Shown here: positions 10,371 through 19,259 of the stretch, in pieces
Layout: each line of letters starts with the position of its first letter
How positions within the stretch are numbered: the first letter of the stretch is position 1
Origin: an uncultured Bacteroidales bacterium
GTDB lineage: Bacteria; Bacteroidota; Bacteroidia; Bacteroidales; P3
Assembly (NCBI GenBank): GCA_944320415.1
Contig: CALUHJ010000010.1
Coordinates: forward strand, 1-36,678
Direction of reading: 5' to 3'
DNA: 36,678 bases
Notes under the pieces: model-generated
What the model saw: the letters and a program-made list of their open reading frames with translations, nothing else
What the model was told of the DNA's origin: nothing
Database searches by the model: none
Translations under genes and position numbers: made by a program

Positions 10371-11846
10371 CTACTTTGCTATGACGAGCTTCACTGTCCT
10401 TTTGGAATCGGGTGTCTGAACATTGATAAAATATATTCCTTCCCGTTCCATTGTGTGATTAAGGATATATTCCTTAGTAGCTTCAATACCGTTATGCATG
10501 TATATTATCTTACCTTGCGTATCCATTATATATATGGAAAGAGGTTTTTCGACAGTCTGTTCAACACTCAGCGTATAATCCCCTGTACTAGGATTGGGAT
10601 TGATCTTTACCCTCATACTGTCACTATCATTCATACAATCATCGTTCAATGAGGTTTCAGAAATATTCTGAATGTCGCTTTTAGTAATTATTGGTTTGTA
10701 TATGCTATCTCCTTCCATTATCACCCTTATATAATAATCCTCCCCTTCATGCCATGCCATATCGTCAAATATTACGCAACTGTCAGTTATCAAATCCGGA
10801 GACAAAATGATGCTGTTGAATGTATAAAACACACTGTCCTGTGTATTCACCAACATCCTTATGCTGCCTGCATTTAATTCTTTAGGGTAATTGTATGTTA
10901 TCTTTGTTGTTGTCGAGTCCAAATCGGTGTACGCCCTTAATTTCCAGCCTTTTTCCAAAGGATGGTATCTTACCGTATCTATAAGGAAGTCGTCACTCAT
11001 CAAGATGTTTTCACCTGCATTTTCTCCCCAAAGCAAATAATTGCCGTCTTCCAAAGCATTGCCTGCCTCAATTATCAGGCTGTCTTTGTATATTCTGCTT
11101 TTTGTCTGTTCTAAAGGATAAACATCATCTCTTCCTATACCTGCTACACCATAACTATATGCCCTGTCCTTACATTTGCTATCCCACAATGTATCATGAA
11201 TACTGTTTACATATATGTTATGAAGCAACGCTCCATATTTTATAGCAAGGTAACTTTCCCATTTTTGTTGTTCTTCCTTGTCTATAGTACCCTTTATATA
11301 TATGTATTCACAAAAATTCTTATCTCCATCGTTTACTCCTTCACGTCCTATAAAAAGAGTGTCTCCTATGTTTAGGGTATCAATGTCCTCTGTAAAATTG
11401 TAAACAAAACGTGTGGTATTTACTATAACTCCCTTTTCAGTTGTTTCCCGATATGTTATTCCGTAATCGTTATAACTAGCCTTTCTTGAATTAAGCCAAA
11501 GAGTTCTGTTGCTGTCTTGTCCTATTTCCCACAAGCCTACAATTGTATCTTCCTCCGTTTGATATGCAGTAAATACTGTTATCACAGAATCCCTTGACAG
11601 ATCTTCGCATATAACTTCAATTACGTTTGAATCGTTAACCAATAGGCTAGGATTGAAATTGGTGACAGTTTGGTTTTCTATCTGTAATGACAAATTTTTT
11701 GAACTGTCTTGTACATCAACAATTCTGACATTAACAGAATCTTGTTTAAGCATCAACCACATTTCAGGAACAGATAACTCCTGAGCATTTATAATATTCA
11801 AACCAAACAATGCTGAAAATGATAAAAACAGTATTATTTTCTTCAT
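10371..11846 (-). CDS. Secreted protein with type IX secretion C-terminal sorting domain
   Basis: A 491-residue protein with a Sec signal peptide (about 1-21, cleavage near INAQ). Its last 75 or so residues form a T9SS sorting domain of the Por_Secre_tail type: INPNPSTGDYTL, then a GKIIY strand, then EGIYFINVQ and TVKLVIAK at the end. Such proteins cross the outer membrane through T9SS and are attached to the surface or released. The middle has YLAIKYGALL, GIGRDD and LLWGENA, a pattern I know from large Bacteroidota adhesin-like cargo proteins, but I assign no function. It is the first gene of the probable RHS operon: its stop is 40 bases before the RHS start, and a conserved promoter lies 44 bases upstream of its start. 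It may assist surface display of the RHS lipoprotein; this is inference. Confidence 0.9.
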   Translation of the reverse strand: MKKIILFLSFSALFGLNIINAQELSVPEMWLMLKQDSVNVRIVDVQDSSKNLSLQIENQTVTNFNPSLLVNDSNVIEVICEDLSRDSVITVFTAYQTEEDTIVGLWEIGQDSNRTLWLNSRKASYNDYGITYRETTEKGVIVNTTRFVYNFTEDIDTLNIGDTLFIGREGVNDGDKNFCEYIYIKGTIDKEEQQKWESYLAIKYGALLHNIYVNSIHDTLWDSKCKDRAYSYGVAGIGRDDVYPLEQTKSRIYKDSLIIEAGNALEDGNYLLWGENAGENILMSDDFLIDTVRYHPLEKGWKLRAYTDLDSTTTKITYNYPKELNAGSIRMLVNTQDSVFYTFNSIILSPDLITDSCVIFDDMAWHEGEDYYIRVIMEGDSIYKPIITKSDIQNISETSLNDDCMNDSDSMRVKINPNPSTGDYTLSVEQTVEKPLSIYIMDTQGKIIYMHNGIEATKEYILNHTMEREGIYFINVQTPDSKRTVKLVIAK

Positions 11847-11880
11847 AATTGCTTATTTTTTGTGATTAAAAACATATTAT

Positions 11881-11919
11881 TTCAGCGGCGAAAGTTACAA
11901 CATTTTCTTGAAATAGCAA
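11881..11919 (-). promoter_or_regulatory. Shared promoter block P1 of the T9SS/RHS operon
   Basis: Read on the minus strand there is TTG (11917-11919), a 19-base spacer, then TAACTTTC (11890-11897). This matches the Bacteroides layout of a -33 TTG and a -7 TAnnTTTG, with one mismatch in the last base. The block from the spacer through CGCCGCTGAAA is repeated nearly unchanged at 24299-24335 and, with a few changes, at 27475-27513, each time upstream of an accessory gene. Three copies with fixed spacing support a real promoter and suggest co-regulation. Confidence 0.72.
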
Positions 11920-12186
11920 AAACTTTTATTTGCTATTTTACGATATTTTTCATACATTACAATATTTCAGACTATTAGAAAAGAAAATTATTTTGCATTG
12001 CAAGAATTTAATATTGGATAATAATAGTGATATATCAATATTTTTGATATTACTTATCGAAATGAATGGTATGTATGTCAAATATAAAAATTCAAGAATT
12101 TCTTTTCCGTATAATCTTTCGGAAAAGGTATTTAACAATCAAACAGAATACCTTATGAAATAATCTCCGATTTGAATTATAAAAAA
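11920..12186. other. AT-rich intergenic region without a recognised gene
   Basis: Between the RHS-operon promoter and the ychF terminator the sequence is very AT-rich. Short frames are open on both strands, but none has a signal peptide, a family resemblance or a credible promoter. I see nothing else here. Confidence 0.6.
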
Positions 12187-12211
12187 AAGCAACCGAATGA
12201 TTCGGTTGCTT
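12187..12211 (-). terminator. Rho-independent terminator of ychF
   Basis: A perfect 10-base stem (aagcaaccga / tcggttgctt) with a 5-base loop starts 24 bases beyond the ychF stop. Read on the minus strand it is followed by a run of eight or more T residues. Confidence 0.88.
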
Positions 12212-12234
12212 TAAAATGTTCATCAGTGAATAAA

Positions 12235-13338
12235 CTACACATTAAAACGAAAGTGCATTATATCTCCATCCTGAACTATATAATCCTTCCCTTCTACAGA
12301 CATCTTGCCGGCCTCTTTGCATGCAGTTTCTCCCTTCAGCCTTACATAATCGTCATATTTTATCACCTCTGCCCTTATAAATCCCTTTTCAAAATCGGAG
12401 TGTATGACTCCGGCGCACTGAGGAGCTTTCCATCCTTTGGTAAAGGTCCATGCCCTGACCTCCTGAGGACCTGCCGTAAGAAAAGTCTGAAGATTCAACA
12501 ATCTGTAAGCTGATTTTATAAGTCGAGAAACGCCAGATTCCTTCAATCCCAACTCCTCCAAAAACATCTGTTTTTCATCCATGCTTTCAAATTCGGCTAT
12601 GTCCGACTCTATCTTTGCCGCAACAACCAATATTTCCGCACCTTCCTCCTTTGCAGCTTTTTCAACCAATTCCGTATATCTGTTTCCGTTTACCGCACTC
12701 TGTTCATCCACATTGCAGACATACAACACCGGCTTGGCTGTAAGCAGACACAACTCTTTGGCCAATTTTATATCGTCCTTGTTTTCAAATACCACTGTTC
12801 TCGCACTCTTTCCCTGCTCCAAAGCCTCCTTATAGCGTTTTAGTATCTCAAACAAACTTTTCGCCTCTCTGTCTCCGCCTGTTTTTGCTGCCTTCTCCAC
12901 TTTAGCATAACGCTGTTCAACTGTCTCAAGGTCCTTCAACTGCAACTCAAGGTCTATAATCTCCTTGTCTCGGATAGGATCCACACTGCCGTCAACATGC
13001 ACTACATTATCATCATCAAAACACCTCAACACGTGAATGATTGCATCACATTCCCTTATGTTTCCGAGAAATTTGTTACCCAAACCCTCACCCTTACTGG
13101 CTCCCTTGACCAAACCCGCTATATCAACTATCTCAACAGTGGTCGGAACTATTCTTTCAGGGTTGACCAGTTCGGCCAACACATTCAGTCTTTCATCAGG
13201 AACCGTAATCACTCCCAAATTGGGCTCTATCGTACAAAACGGGAAATTCGCTGCTTGTGCCTTGGCATTTGACAAACAGTTAAACAAAGTTGATTTGCCT
13301 ACATTAGGCAAACCAACTATACCACACTTCAACGACAT
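12235..13338 (-). CDS. ychF: Redox-regulated P-loop ATPase YchF (OLA1/Obg family)
   Basis: A 367-residue protein, the usual length for the family. The P-loop GLPNVGKST is at residues 8-16, followed by the family-typical NFPFCTIEPN, the G3-like DIAGLVKGASKGEGLGN and the G4-like CNVDE. A TGS domain forms the C-terminus (KGETACKEAGK, then VQDGDIMHFRFNV). YchF binds ATP rather than GTP, associates with ribosomes, and is linked to stress responses and leaderless translation. The start codon directly follows the stop of the trigger factor gene with no gap, so the two are almost certainly cotranscribed, both being ribosome-associated. A strong terminator follows. Confidence 0.97.
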   Translation of the reverse strand: MSLKCGIVGLPNVGKSTLFNCLSNAKAQAANFPFCTIEPNLGVITVPDERLNVLAELVNPERIVPTTVEIVDIAGLVKGASKGEGLGNKFLGNIRECDAIIHVLRCFDDDNVVHVDGSVDPIRDKEIIDLELQLKDLETVEQRYAKVEKAAKTGGDREAKSLFEILKRYKEALEQGKSARTVVFENKDDIKLAKELCLLTAKPVLYVCNVDEQSAVNGNRYTELVEKAAKEEGAEILVVAAKIESDIAEFESMDEKQMFLEELGLKESGVSRLIKSAYRLLNLQTFLTAGPQEVRAWTFTKGWKAPQCAGVIHSDFEKGFIRAEVIKYDDYVRLKGETACKEAGKMSVEGKDYIVQDGDIMHFRFNV

Positions 13339-14709
13339 TTATTGTTTTTTAATGAGTTGTGAAAAATCTTCCATTGAAATCTCCTTGATTTCGCATTTTG
13401 TCTGTGATTTCAATGTAGCGGTCAACTTTTGATCAAACAAGTATTCGTAAACCTGTTTGCCCTGTTCCTTGTTCTCCAACATATTGTCGGCAATTTTCTC
13501 AATGGACTTCTCCCTCTCGTTTTTCTGCTCTTCCGTTTCATTCTCAACAACAGGGAAATAATTGGATATCAAGGCATCTTTATAATACGTCTTTATTTCA
13601 TCCTTACTTACCTCAAGTTTGTATTTTTCCATCAACTTGGATTCTATCAACTGCCATTTGATGGAATCTCTGTATGTATTGTAATTGTCTGTTATTTCCT
13701 TTTCATCCACCTTACCCTGATTCGTTTCAATAAGCCAACGTTTCATGAATTCGTCAGGTAACTCTATCTTGGAGGTCTCAACCAATTGTTTGCTTGTCTC
13801 ATTCAGGAAATAACGGTCGGCTTCCTTGGAATACGTATTTACAAGATCCTCTTTTGCCGCTTGTCTGAATTCTTCCTCAGTTTTAATATTCCTATTGGCA
13901 TAAGCCTTGGAATAGAGTTCTTCATTCAACTCATGCTTGGTTATTCTGCTTATTGAACTTATCCTGAACTCTACATCGGATTTAAATTCCTTGGCTTTCT
14001 CCTTGTCTATGCGCAACATTGCAGCCAATTCAGTAACATTCTTGAATGCCTTTGCAAGATTAAACACTATGACATCATCTTTCTTTGCACCCAAAAACTT
14101 CTTTTTTATGGTAACCATCGAAATCAAATCAACCGACAATGAAGTAGGAGTCTGAATACCTCCTTCCTTTACATTACCCTCCTGATCCAACTCCTTGATT
14201 TCTCCATAAACCAAATCGTTTTCTCCGACAGTTTCAGGTACTTCGAATTTTCCGAATCTGCGTTGTATATCTTCTACAAATCTGTTCAATATATCGTCAG
14301 TAGGTGTTATTCTGTAATACGTAGTATTTTGAGAGCTGAGATCTATATCAAAAGAAGGTTGCAAAGCTATGTCGAAATAAAACGTATAATCGAACTGATT
14401 GTCCCAATCTATCTGAGGAGTTTTATCGTTATTTGCCATAGGAGTACCCAGAAGTTCTATCTTGTTATCGCCTATGTATTTGTACATGGCCTCAGTCATC
14501 ACATTCTGCACCTGTTCTGCCCTTACAGGCTTTTCATACATTTTCTTTATCAAACCCATAGGCACCTGTCCCGGCCTGAATCCAGGCATGTTTGCCTTCT
14601 TCCTGTAATTTTTCAATTCTTTCTCTACGGCTTCCTTGTAATCTTCGGAAGATACCTCTATCTTCAAAACTGCCGTCAAATCTCCTGTCGTTTCCTTCGT
14701 TACATTCAT
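13339..14709 (-). CDS. tig: Trigger factor, ribosome-bound chaperone
   Basis: A 456-residue protein. The N-terminal ribosome-binding domain carries the GFRPGQVP signature near residue 43. A divergent PPIase-like middle follows (about 150-250, FxKKFLGAKKDDVIVF region), then a long helical C-terminal chaperone arm rich in Lys and Glu. Trigger factor meets nascent chains at the ribosome exit and, classically, catalyses prolyl isomerisation; the middle domain of Bacteroidota homologues is poorly conserved, so PPIase activity is uncertain here. It is the first gene of the tig-ychF unit, with a -7 box at 14755-14762. Confidence 0.96.
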   Translation of the reverse strand: MNVTKETTGDLTAVLKIEVSSEDYKEAVEKELKNYRKKANMPGFRPGQVPMGLIKKMYEKPVRAEQVQNVMTEAMYKYIGDNKIELLGTPMANNDKTPQIDWDNQFDYTFYFDIALQPSFDIDLSSQNTTYYRITPTDDILNRFVEDIQRRFGKFEVPETVGENDLVYGEIKELDQEGNVKEGGIQTPTSLSVDLISMVTIKKKFLGAKKDDVIVFNLAKAFKNVTELAAMLRIDKEKAKEFKSDVEFRISSISRITKHELNEELYSKAYANRNIKTEEEFRQAAKEDLVNTYSKEADRYFLNETSKQLVETSKIELPDEFMKRWLIETNQGKVDEKEITDNYNTYRDSIKWQLIESKLMEKYKLEVSKDEIKTYYKDALISNYFPVVENETEEQKNEREKSIEKIADNMLENKEQGKQVYEYLFDQKLTATLKSQTKCEIKEISMEDFSQLIKKQ

Positions 14710-14754
14710 ACTATGTCTTTTGTCTTTTATTTCTACAACTCAGAATTTAGCTTG

Positions 14755-14762
14755 CAAAAGTA
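14755..14762 (-). promoter_or_regulatory. -7 box of the tig-ychF promoter
   Basis: Minus-strand TACTTTTG matches the Bacteroides -7 consensus TAnnTTTG and lies 45 bases upstream of the trigger factor start. I could not find a TTG at the expected -33 distance. Confidence 0.55.
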
Positions 14763-14805
14763 GTAAATTATAATCAATTAATTTAGCATTCAACCTTATA
14801 AATTA

Positions 14806-15834
14806 CTAAAAACCAATATCCAAATCCTTCAGACCTTCAACAAATCTGTTATCCGTTTCCGTAAATTCCACCTTCACAGCCCGTCTGCGTGATGCAAACA
14901 AACCATAACCATTGTTCACATTAGTATATATACCATTATCGGTTAGATAATTGCCTTGCTGCAAGGAATTACCATAATATTCGAACATGGACAAATCACA
15001 GGAATTGATATAAAGCTCACAGAACACACTCTTCTCCGTCCAGCGACGGACCGCTTCATAATCCAGTTCTTTCTTTATACCATTCAATATGTCTTGAAGA
15101 TAAATATTGCTGTTCATTACAACGCCATACTGAGTACTCGTATTAAGTTTATACGGCAAAGGGACATCAACATATGTTTCGTCGCCATTTTCAACATAGA
15201 AAAATCGTATTACCGGTTGATACATCTTTGCAGTAATACCCTCTCCATTGACAGCGGAAGAGGAATTGATATTGTACCACTGACACTTTAAAATATAATT
15301 GTCTCCATCACGTTGAAAACGCATCGAATAATTCGGAGAAATTATATCATAATTACCTATCAATCGCGTAGTCGCATAGGTCTGTCCGCCTGTTTTGTTA
15401 TTTCTAACAATTATCTTGTATTCTTTTTTCAGTTCTTCACCATAACTCAATCTACCTTTTGTCACACAATAATAGACAGGTGCCTTTTCACTGTAAAAAT
15501 CCCCTTCCGGTTTTGAATATGTTTCCGTATAGTTGAACCAAAAGGTATCTCTCACATTTTCTTTTTCCCATGGATAATAGGAAACCATAAAAACATCTAT
15601 TTCCTCCGGCTTATAGTAAACGGAATCTTTTTGCTTGGCAAATTCCAAATAATTGCCAACACCCACAAATCCTTTCTGCACTCTGATAAAAGTAGTATCA
15701 TCATCCTGATCCATTAATCCGTATATCACAGTAGTCGGCCTCCACTCTCCATTAGGATCAAACTCCACCTCGCAAGATGTGAAAACCGAACAAACTGCAA
15801 CAAGTGGAATAATCAATCTAAAACAATATTTCAT
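14806..15834 (-). CDS. DUF4249 family outer-membrane lipoprotein
   Basis: Of two possible starts I prefer the one at 15834 (MKYCFRL, 342 residues), because the upstream one adds only three residues ahead of an already complete signal. The lipobox FTSC puts the lipidated Cys at residue 21. The following FDPNGEWRPTTVIYGLMDQDDDTTFIRVQKGF region (here about 24-57) is characteristic of DUF4249, a Bacteroidota family usually encoded next to a TonB-dependent receptor and thought to be surface-exposed. No such receptor is next to it: it lies between tig and the divergent pyrK. Function is unknown. The C-terminus (ASRRRAVKVEF, then FVEGLKDLDI) also fits the family. Confidence 0.85.
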   Translation of the reverse strand: MKYCFRLIIPLVAVCSVFTSCEVEFDPNGEWRPTTVIYGLMDQDDDTTFIRVQKGFVGVGNYLEFAKQKDSVYYKPEEIDVFMVSYYPWEKENVRDTFWFNYTETYSKPEGDFYSEKAPVYYCVTKGRLSYGEELKKEYKIIVRNNKTGGQTYATTRLIGNYDIISPNYSMRFQRDGDNYILKCQWYNINSSSAVNGEGITAKMYQPVIRFFYVENGDETYVDVPLPYKLNTSTQYGVVMNSNIYLQDILNGIKKELDYEAVRRWTEKSVFCELYINSCDLSMFEYYGNSLQQGNYLTDNGIYTNVNNGYGLFASRRRAVKVEFTETDNRFVEGLKDLDIGF

Positions 15835-15863
15835 AGCAAACATTTTCTGTTACTTGTAACCTG

Positions 15864-15871
15864 CAAAGATA
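15864..15871 (-). promoter_or_regulatory. -7 box of the DUF4249 lipoprotein promoter
   Basis: Minus-strand TATCTTTG, a full match to TAnnTTTG, lies 29 bases upstream of the preferred start. The divergent pyrK -7 box is only 31 bases away, so the two promoters share a compact control region. Confidence 0.6.
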
Positions 15872-15902
15872 CAGATAAATTCAGTAATTAAATATTTTCT
15901 TG

Positions 15903-15910
15903 TACTTTTG
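15903..15910 (+). promoter_or_regulatory. -7 box of the pyrK-pyrD promoter
   Basis: TACTTTTG matches TAnnTTTG. It places transcription start a few bases before 15920, so the TTG codon at 15919 would be almost leaderless. This supports the ATG at 15946 as the pyrK start. Confidence 0.6.
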
Positions 15911-15945
15911 TATTCGTTTTGGGAACAACGAACGAAATCAAAAAA

Positions 15946-16701
15946 ATGAAATATTGCAGCGATTTTACAATAGTAGAAAACAAGGCATTAAATCCGACTC
16001 TTTTCAGACTGAAATTACAGTCCAAAGATAAATTAGCACCAGTAAAGGCAGGTCAATTCGTAGAGATTCAGACAATACAACCGAGTTCCGTATTACTCCG
16101 AAGACCAATATCCATACATGATGTAGATGAAGAAAGCAATTCTTTATACCTGCTTATTCAGAAAGTCGGCAAAGGGAGCAATGAACTTGCCAATCTCGAA
16201 AAAAATCAAACCGTAAATCTGATTTATCCATGTGGCAACGGATTTGACATTAAAGGAAACGATGTTTTGCTTGTTGGCGGAGGTGTAGGTATCGCTCCTC
16301 TGTTGTACTTGTCCAAATGCTTTCACAAACAAGGCATAAAACCGACCATACTTATTGGATTCAGAACAAAGGAACAGATGATACCATTAGACGAATTCGA
16401 ATCATTTTGTAATGTGTACATATCAACCCAAGATGGAAGTTTCGGCCAAAAAGGTTTGGTAACGGAGAATACCGTAATGAATCATGTATATGACACGGTA
16501 TACACATGTGGACCGAGCCCAATGATGCAAAGTATAGCTTGTTTTTTTGAGCAAAAAGGAATTCCATGCTTTGTTTCATTGGAAAACAAAATGGCATGTG
16601 GAATAGGCGCTTGCCTTTGTTGTGCTCAAAACACACATGAAGGGTATAAATGTACATGTACCGACGGTCCGGTATTTGACTCAAAAGAAATTATTTGGTA
16701 A
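15946..16701 (+). CDS. pyrK: Dihydroorotate dehydrogenase B, electron transfer subunit
   Basis: 251 residues from the ATG at 15946. PyrK passes electrons from dihydroorotate oxidation in PyrD to NAD+ through FAD and a [2Fe-2S] cluster, in pyrimidine synthesis. The FAD-binding site is LLRRPISIHDVD, the nucleotide-binding loop is GGGVGIAPLL, and the cluster ligands are Cys218, Cys223, Cys226 and Cys238 in CGIGACLCC and CTDGPVF. The pattern C-x4-C-x2-C with the last Cys directly before TDGPVF is diagnostic. It lies 21 bases ahead of pyrD in a two-gene operon. Confidence 0.96.
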   Translation: MKYCSDFTIVENKALNPTLFRLKLQSKDKLAPVKAGQFVEIQTIQPSSVLLRRPISIHDVDEESNSLYLLIQKVGKGSNELANLEKNQTVNLIYPCGNGFDIKGNDVLLVGGGVGIAPLLYLSKCFHKQGIKPTILIGFRTKEQMIPLDEFESFCNVYISTQDGSFGQKGLVTENTVMNHVYDTVYTCGPSPMMQSIACFFEQKGIPCFVSLENKMACGIGACLCCAQNTHEGYKCTCTDGPVFDSKEIIW

Positions 16702-16722
16702 TTAACGCGAAGTATATAACAA

Positions 16723-17628
16723 ATGGACAGATTGAGAATATCTATAGGGAATCTGAACTTGAAAAATCCCGTAATGACTGCTTCAGGTACATTCGGATTC
16801 GGAGAGGAATACTCTGATTTTTTCGATATACAGGCTCTCGGTGCCATAATAGTAAAAGGGACTACCGGAAACAAACGCGAAGGAAATCCTTCCCCAAGAA
16901 TGTGCGAAACTCCAATGGGCATGATAAATGCAGTAGGATTGCAAAACAAGGGTGTGGACTATTTCTGCAATTCTATCTACAATAGGATAAAAGACTACGA
17001 TACCAACATTATTGTTAACGTATCTGGCTCCGACATAGAAGAATACGTAACTGTAGCCGAAAAAATAAACGAATTGGAGAAGATACCTGCCATTGAACTT
17101 AATATTTCTTGTCCCAACGTGAAAAAAGGTGGTATGGGCTTCGGTACTGATCCTAATATGGCATTTGAAGTTGTAAATAATGTAAGACGAGTATACTCAA
17201 AGCATTTGATTGTAAAACTTACACCTAATGTTACGTCTATAGTTGATATAGCCAAAGCGGTTGAGGATGCCGGTGCGGATTCTCTATCGATGATAAATAC
17301 CGTATTGGCAATGGCAATAGATGCAGAAAAAAGAAAAGCCTTGCTTTCCACCATAACAGCAGGTCTGTCAGGGCCTGCAATAAAACCTATAGGTTTGAGA
17401 TGCGTATATCAAACATATAAAGCGGTAAAAATCCCTATCATAGGATTGGGCGGTATTACCAATGCAACAGATGCAATAGAATACATACTTGCAGGAGCAA
17501 GTGCCATACAAATCGGGACACAAAACTTTATAAACCCACGAATAGGACAGGAAGTAATCAACGGAATGAATGAGTATCTAGAACGCCATAAAATAAACCA
17601 CATCTGGGATATAAGAGGTGTGATTTAA
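16723..17628 (+). CDS. pyrD: Dihydroorotate dehydrogenase B, catalytic subunit (class 1B)
   Basis: A 301-residue FMN enzyme that oxidises dihydroorotate to orotate. The start region [12 protein letters not shown], the loop [15 protein letters not shown], and the active-site segment NISCPNV with catalytic base Cys130 are typical of class 1B; class 2 enzymes use Ser instead. The C-terminal phosphate-binding segments [11 protein letters not shown] and [12 protein letters not shown] close the TIM barrel. The neighbouring pyrK confirms the heterotetrameric NAD-dependent type. It is convergent with lipA, 14 bases apart, and I found no clear terminator between them. Confidence 0.97.
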   Translation: MDRLRISIGNLNLKNPVMTASGTFGFGEEYSDFFDIQALGAIIVKGTTGNKREGNPSPRMCETPMGMINAVGLQNKGVDYFCNSIYNRIKDYDTNIIVNVSGSDIEEYVTVAEKINELEKIPAIELNISCPNVKKGGMGFGTDPNMAFEVVNNVRRVYSKHLIVKLTPNVTSIVDIAKAVEDAGADSLSMINTVLAMAIDAEKRKALLSTITAGLSGPAIKPIGLRCVYQTYKAVKIPIIGLGGITNATDAIEYILAGASAIQIGTQNFINPRIGQEVINGMNEYLERHKINHIWDIRGVI

Positions 17629-17642
17629 GACCTATAACTATC

Positions 17643-18509
17643 TTATTTTAATCTGGATTCTACAAATGTTTTTTCTGCCATATAAGAAGAACGTACCAAT
17701 GGACCGCTTTCAACGTTATCAAAACCCATATCCATTCCTATTTGCCTGTATCTGTCAAATTTTTCAGGTGTTACATATTCATATACCGGCAAATGTTTTT
17801 TGGTGGGTTGCAAATATTGGCCCAATGTCATTAAATTAACACCGGATTTTCTCACATCTTTCATAAGAGATATAACCTCATCTTCCGTTTCTCCCAATCC
17901 AAGCATTATACCTGTCTTTGTGATGAATCCAGCCTCGGATGCAATTGAAAGCACTTTCAAACTTACATCATATTTCGCCCTGCTTCTCGTCATATCGGAT
18001 AATCTTCTGACAGTTTCCATATTATGTCCGAATATATCGGGTTTTGCTTCAAAAACGATAGACAAAAGATCATTTCTACCGTCAAAATCAGGCGTCAATA
18101 CTTCAATTATCGTATTTGGATTTTCTTTTTTTATTGCCTTTATTGTTTGTGCCCAATGATTAGCACCCTTATCCTCCAAATCATCCCTGTCAACAGATGT
18201 AACAACACAATGCCTCAAATGCATCAACTTCACGGATTCGGCTATTTTCCCCGGTTCTTCTTTATCTAATTCCAAAGGGACTCCTGTCTTTGTAGCACAG
18301 AATTTACAACTACGCGTACAAATATCCCCTGAAATCATAAATGTTGCAGTACCTATACTCCAACATTGTCCTATATTAGGACATTTTCCACTGGAACAAA
18401 TCGTATGAAGTTTGTTTAATTCTACAATCTTCTTGACCTTAGTATAATTCTCTTTTGTTTCAAGTTTTATTTTCAACCATTCAGGCTTTCTTTCCAATTT
18501 ATTCTCCAT
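17643..18509 (-). CDS. lipA: Lipoyl synthase
   Basis: A 288-residue radical SAM enzyme that inserts two sulfurs into protein-bound octanoyl groups to form lipoyl cofactors. The auxiliary cluster cysteines are Cys38, Cys43 and Cys49 (CSSGKCPNIGQC). The radical SAM cysteines are Cys64, Cys68 and Cys71 (CTRSCKFC). The C-terminal RSSY motif supplies the serine ligand of the auxiliary cluster. The start overlaps the end of rnc by 11 bases, making it the last gene of the acpP-fabF-rnc-lipA transcript. That is sensible chemistry, since the octanoyl substrate comes from acyl carrier protein. Confidence 0.97.
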   Translation of the reverse strand: MENKLERKPEWLKIKLETKENYTKVKKIVELNKLHTICSSGKCPNIGQCWSIGTATFMISGDICTRSCKFCATKTGVPLELDKEEPGKIAESVKLMHLRHCVVTSVDRDDLEDKGANHWAQTIKAIKKENPNTIIEVLTPDFDGRNDLLSIVFEAKPDIFGHNMETVRRLSDMTRSRAKYDVSLKVLSIASEAGFITKTGIMLGLGETEDEVISLMKDVRKSGVNLMTLGQYLQPTKKHLPVYEYVTPEKFDRYRQIGMDMGFDNVESGPLVRSSYMAEKTFVESRLK

Positions 18510-19257
18510 CTTCCAATACGATTTTTTTGTCTTCTTCCCGTTCCAATATCTTTTTAAAAGTTTTCTCGGAAGCCAGTTGCTCCGCTGCCTTTATAGAAAA
18601 ATCTACTGCCGTCTCTTCCCCAACCTTATCTATAAAAACTTGAACATTGTATTGTTTCCTATGGTTTACTTCGATTACATCTACCACTTTAAACGATATG
18701 TCCTTCTTGTTTTTCTGGCACCAGTCTATAATCTTACTTTTATAATTCCACGTCTTATTTTCCAATTCATCCATATCAAGATAAAGCGGAAACAATTTAT
18801 TAATCAAAACCTTATATGTAAAATCATAACCTTTATCCAGATAAAGTGCGCCAATCAAGGCCTCAAACGCGTCACCATCAATTGAAGCATACTGACCAGA
18901 GCCTACCATTTTGTTACATTCTACAAGTTTGGACAGCCCTATTTTACAAGATAATTTATTTAAACTGTTACGGCTTACTATTTTAGATCTCATTTCCGTC
19001 AAAAAACCTTCTCCCTTATGAGGATATTTTTTAAACAGAAAATCTCCTACTATCGCACTTAAAACAGCATCACCAAGATACTCCAATCTCTCATTATTCT
19101 TTTTATACCCAAAAGCGTCTTTATGAGAACACGATTTGTGTATCAAACTAAGCCTATAAAGAGAAATATTCTTAGGTTTACACCCAAGAATATTTCTCAA
19201 AAAATCCAATAATTTCTTATTTTCCTTTTGCTTTTTAGTCCCTAAGAAAGCAAACAT
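18499..19257 (-). CDS. rnc: Ribonuclease III
   Basis: A 252-residue double-strand-specific endoribonuclease for rRNA processing and RNA turnover. The catalytic signature ERLEYLGDAVLSA is at residues 57-69, with metal-binding Glu60 and Asp64. The second acidic site is in GDAFEALIGALYLD. A C-terminal double-stranded RNA-binding domain follows (about 170-245, HRKQYNVQVFID, then AAEQLASEKTFKKIL). It starts 2 bases after the fabF stop and overlaps lipA by 11 bases. The fabF-rnc order is common in Bacteroidota. Confidence 0.96.
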   Translation of the reverse strand: MFAFLGTKKQKENKKLLDFLRNILGCKPKNISLYRLSLIHKSCSHKDAFGYKKNNERLEYLGDAVLSAIVGDFLFKKYPHKGEGFLTEMRSKIVSRNSLNKLSCKIGLSKLVECNKMVGSGQYASIDGDAFEALIGALYLDKGYDFTYKVLINKLFPLYLDMDELENKTWNYKSKIIDWCQKNKKDISFKVVDVIEVNHRKQYNVQVFIDKVGEETAVDFSIKAAEQLASEKTFKKILEREEDKKIVLEDGE

Positions 19258-19259
19258 CG

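Noticed and set aside
11930..12163. Short overlapping frames on both strands between the RHS locus and ychF
   Set aside because: They arise in very AT-rich DNA, lie opposite each other, and have no supporting signals.
15919..15945. TTG start for pyrK
   Set aside because: It would be almost at the transcription start predicted from the -7 box; the ATG at 15946 begins the family-like sequence.
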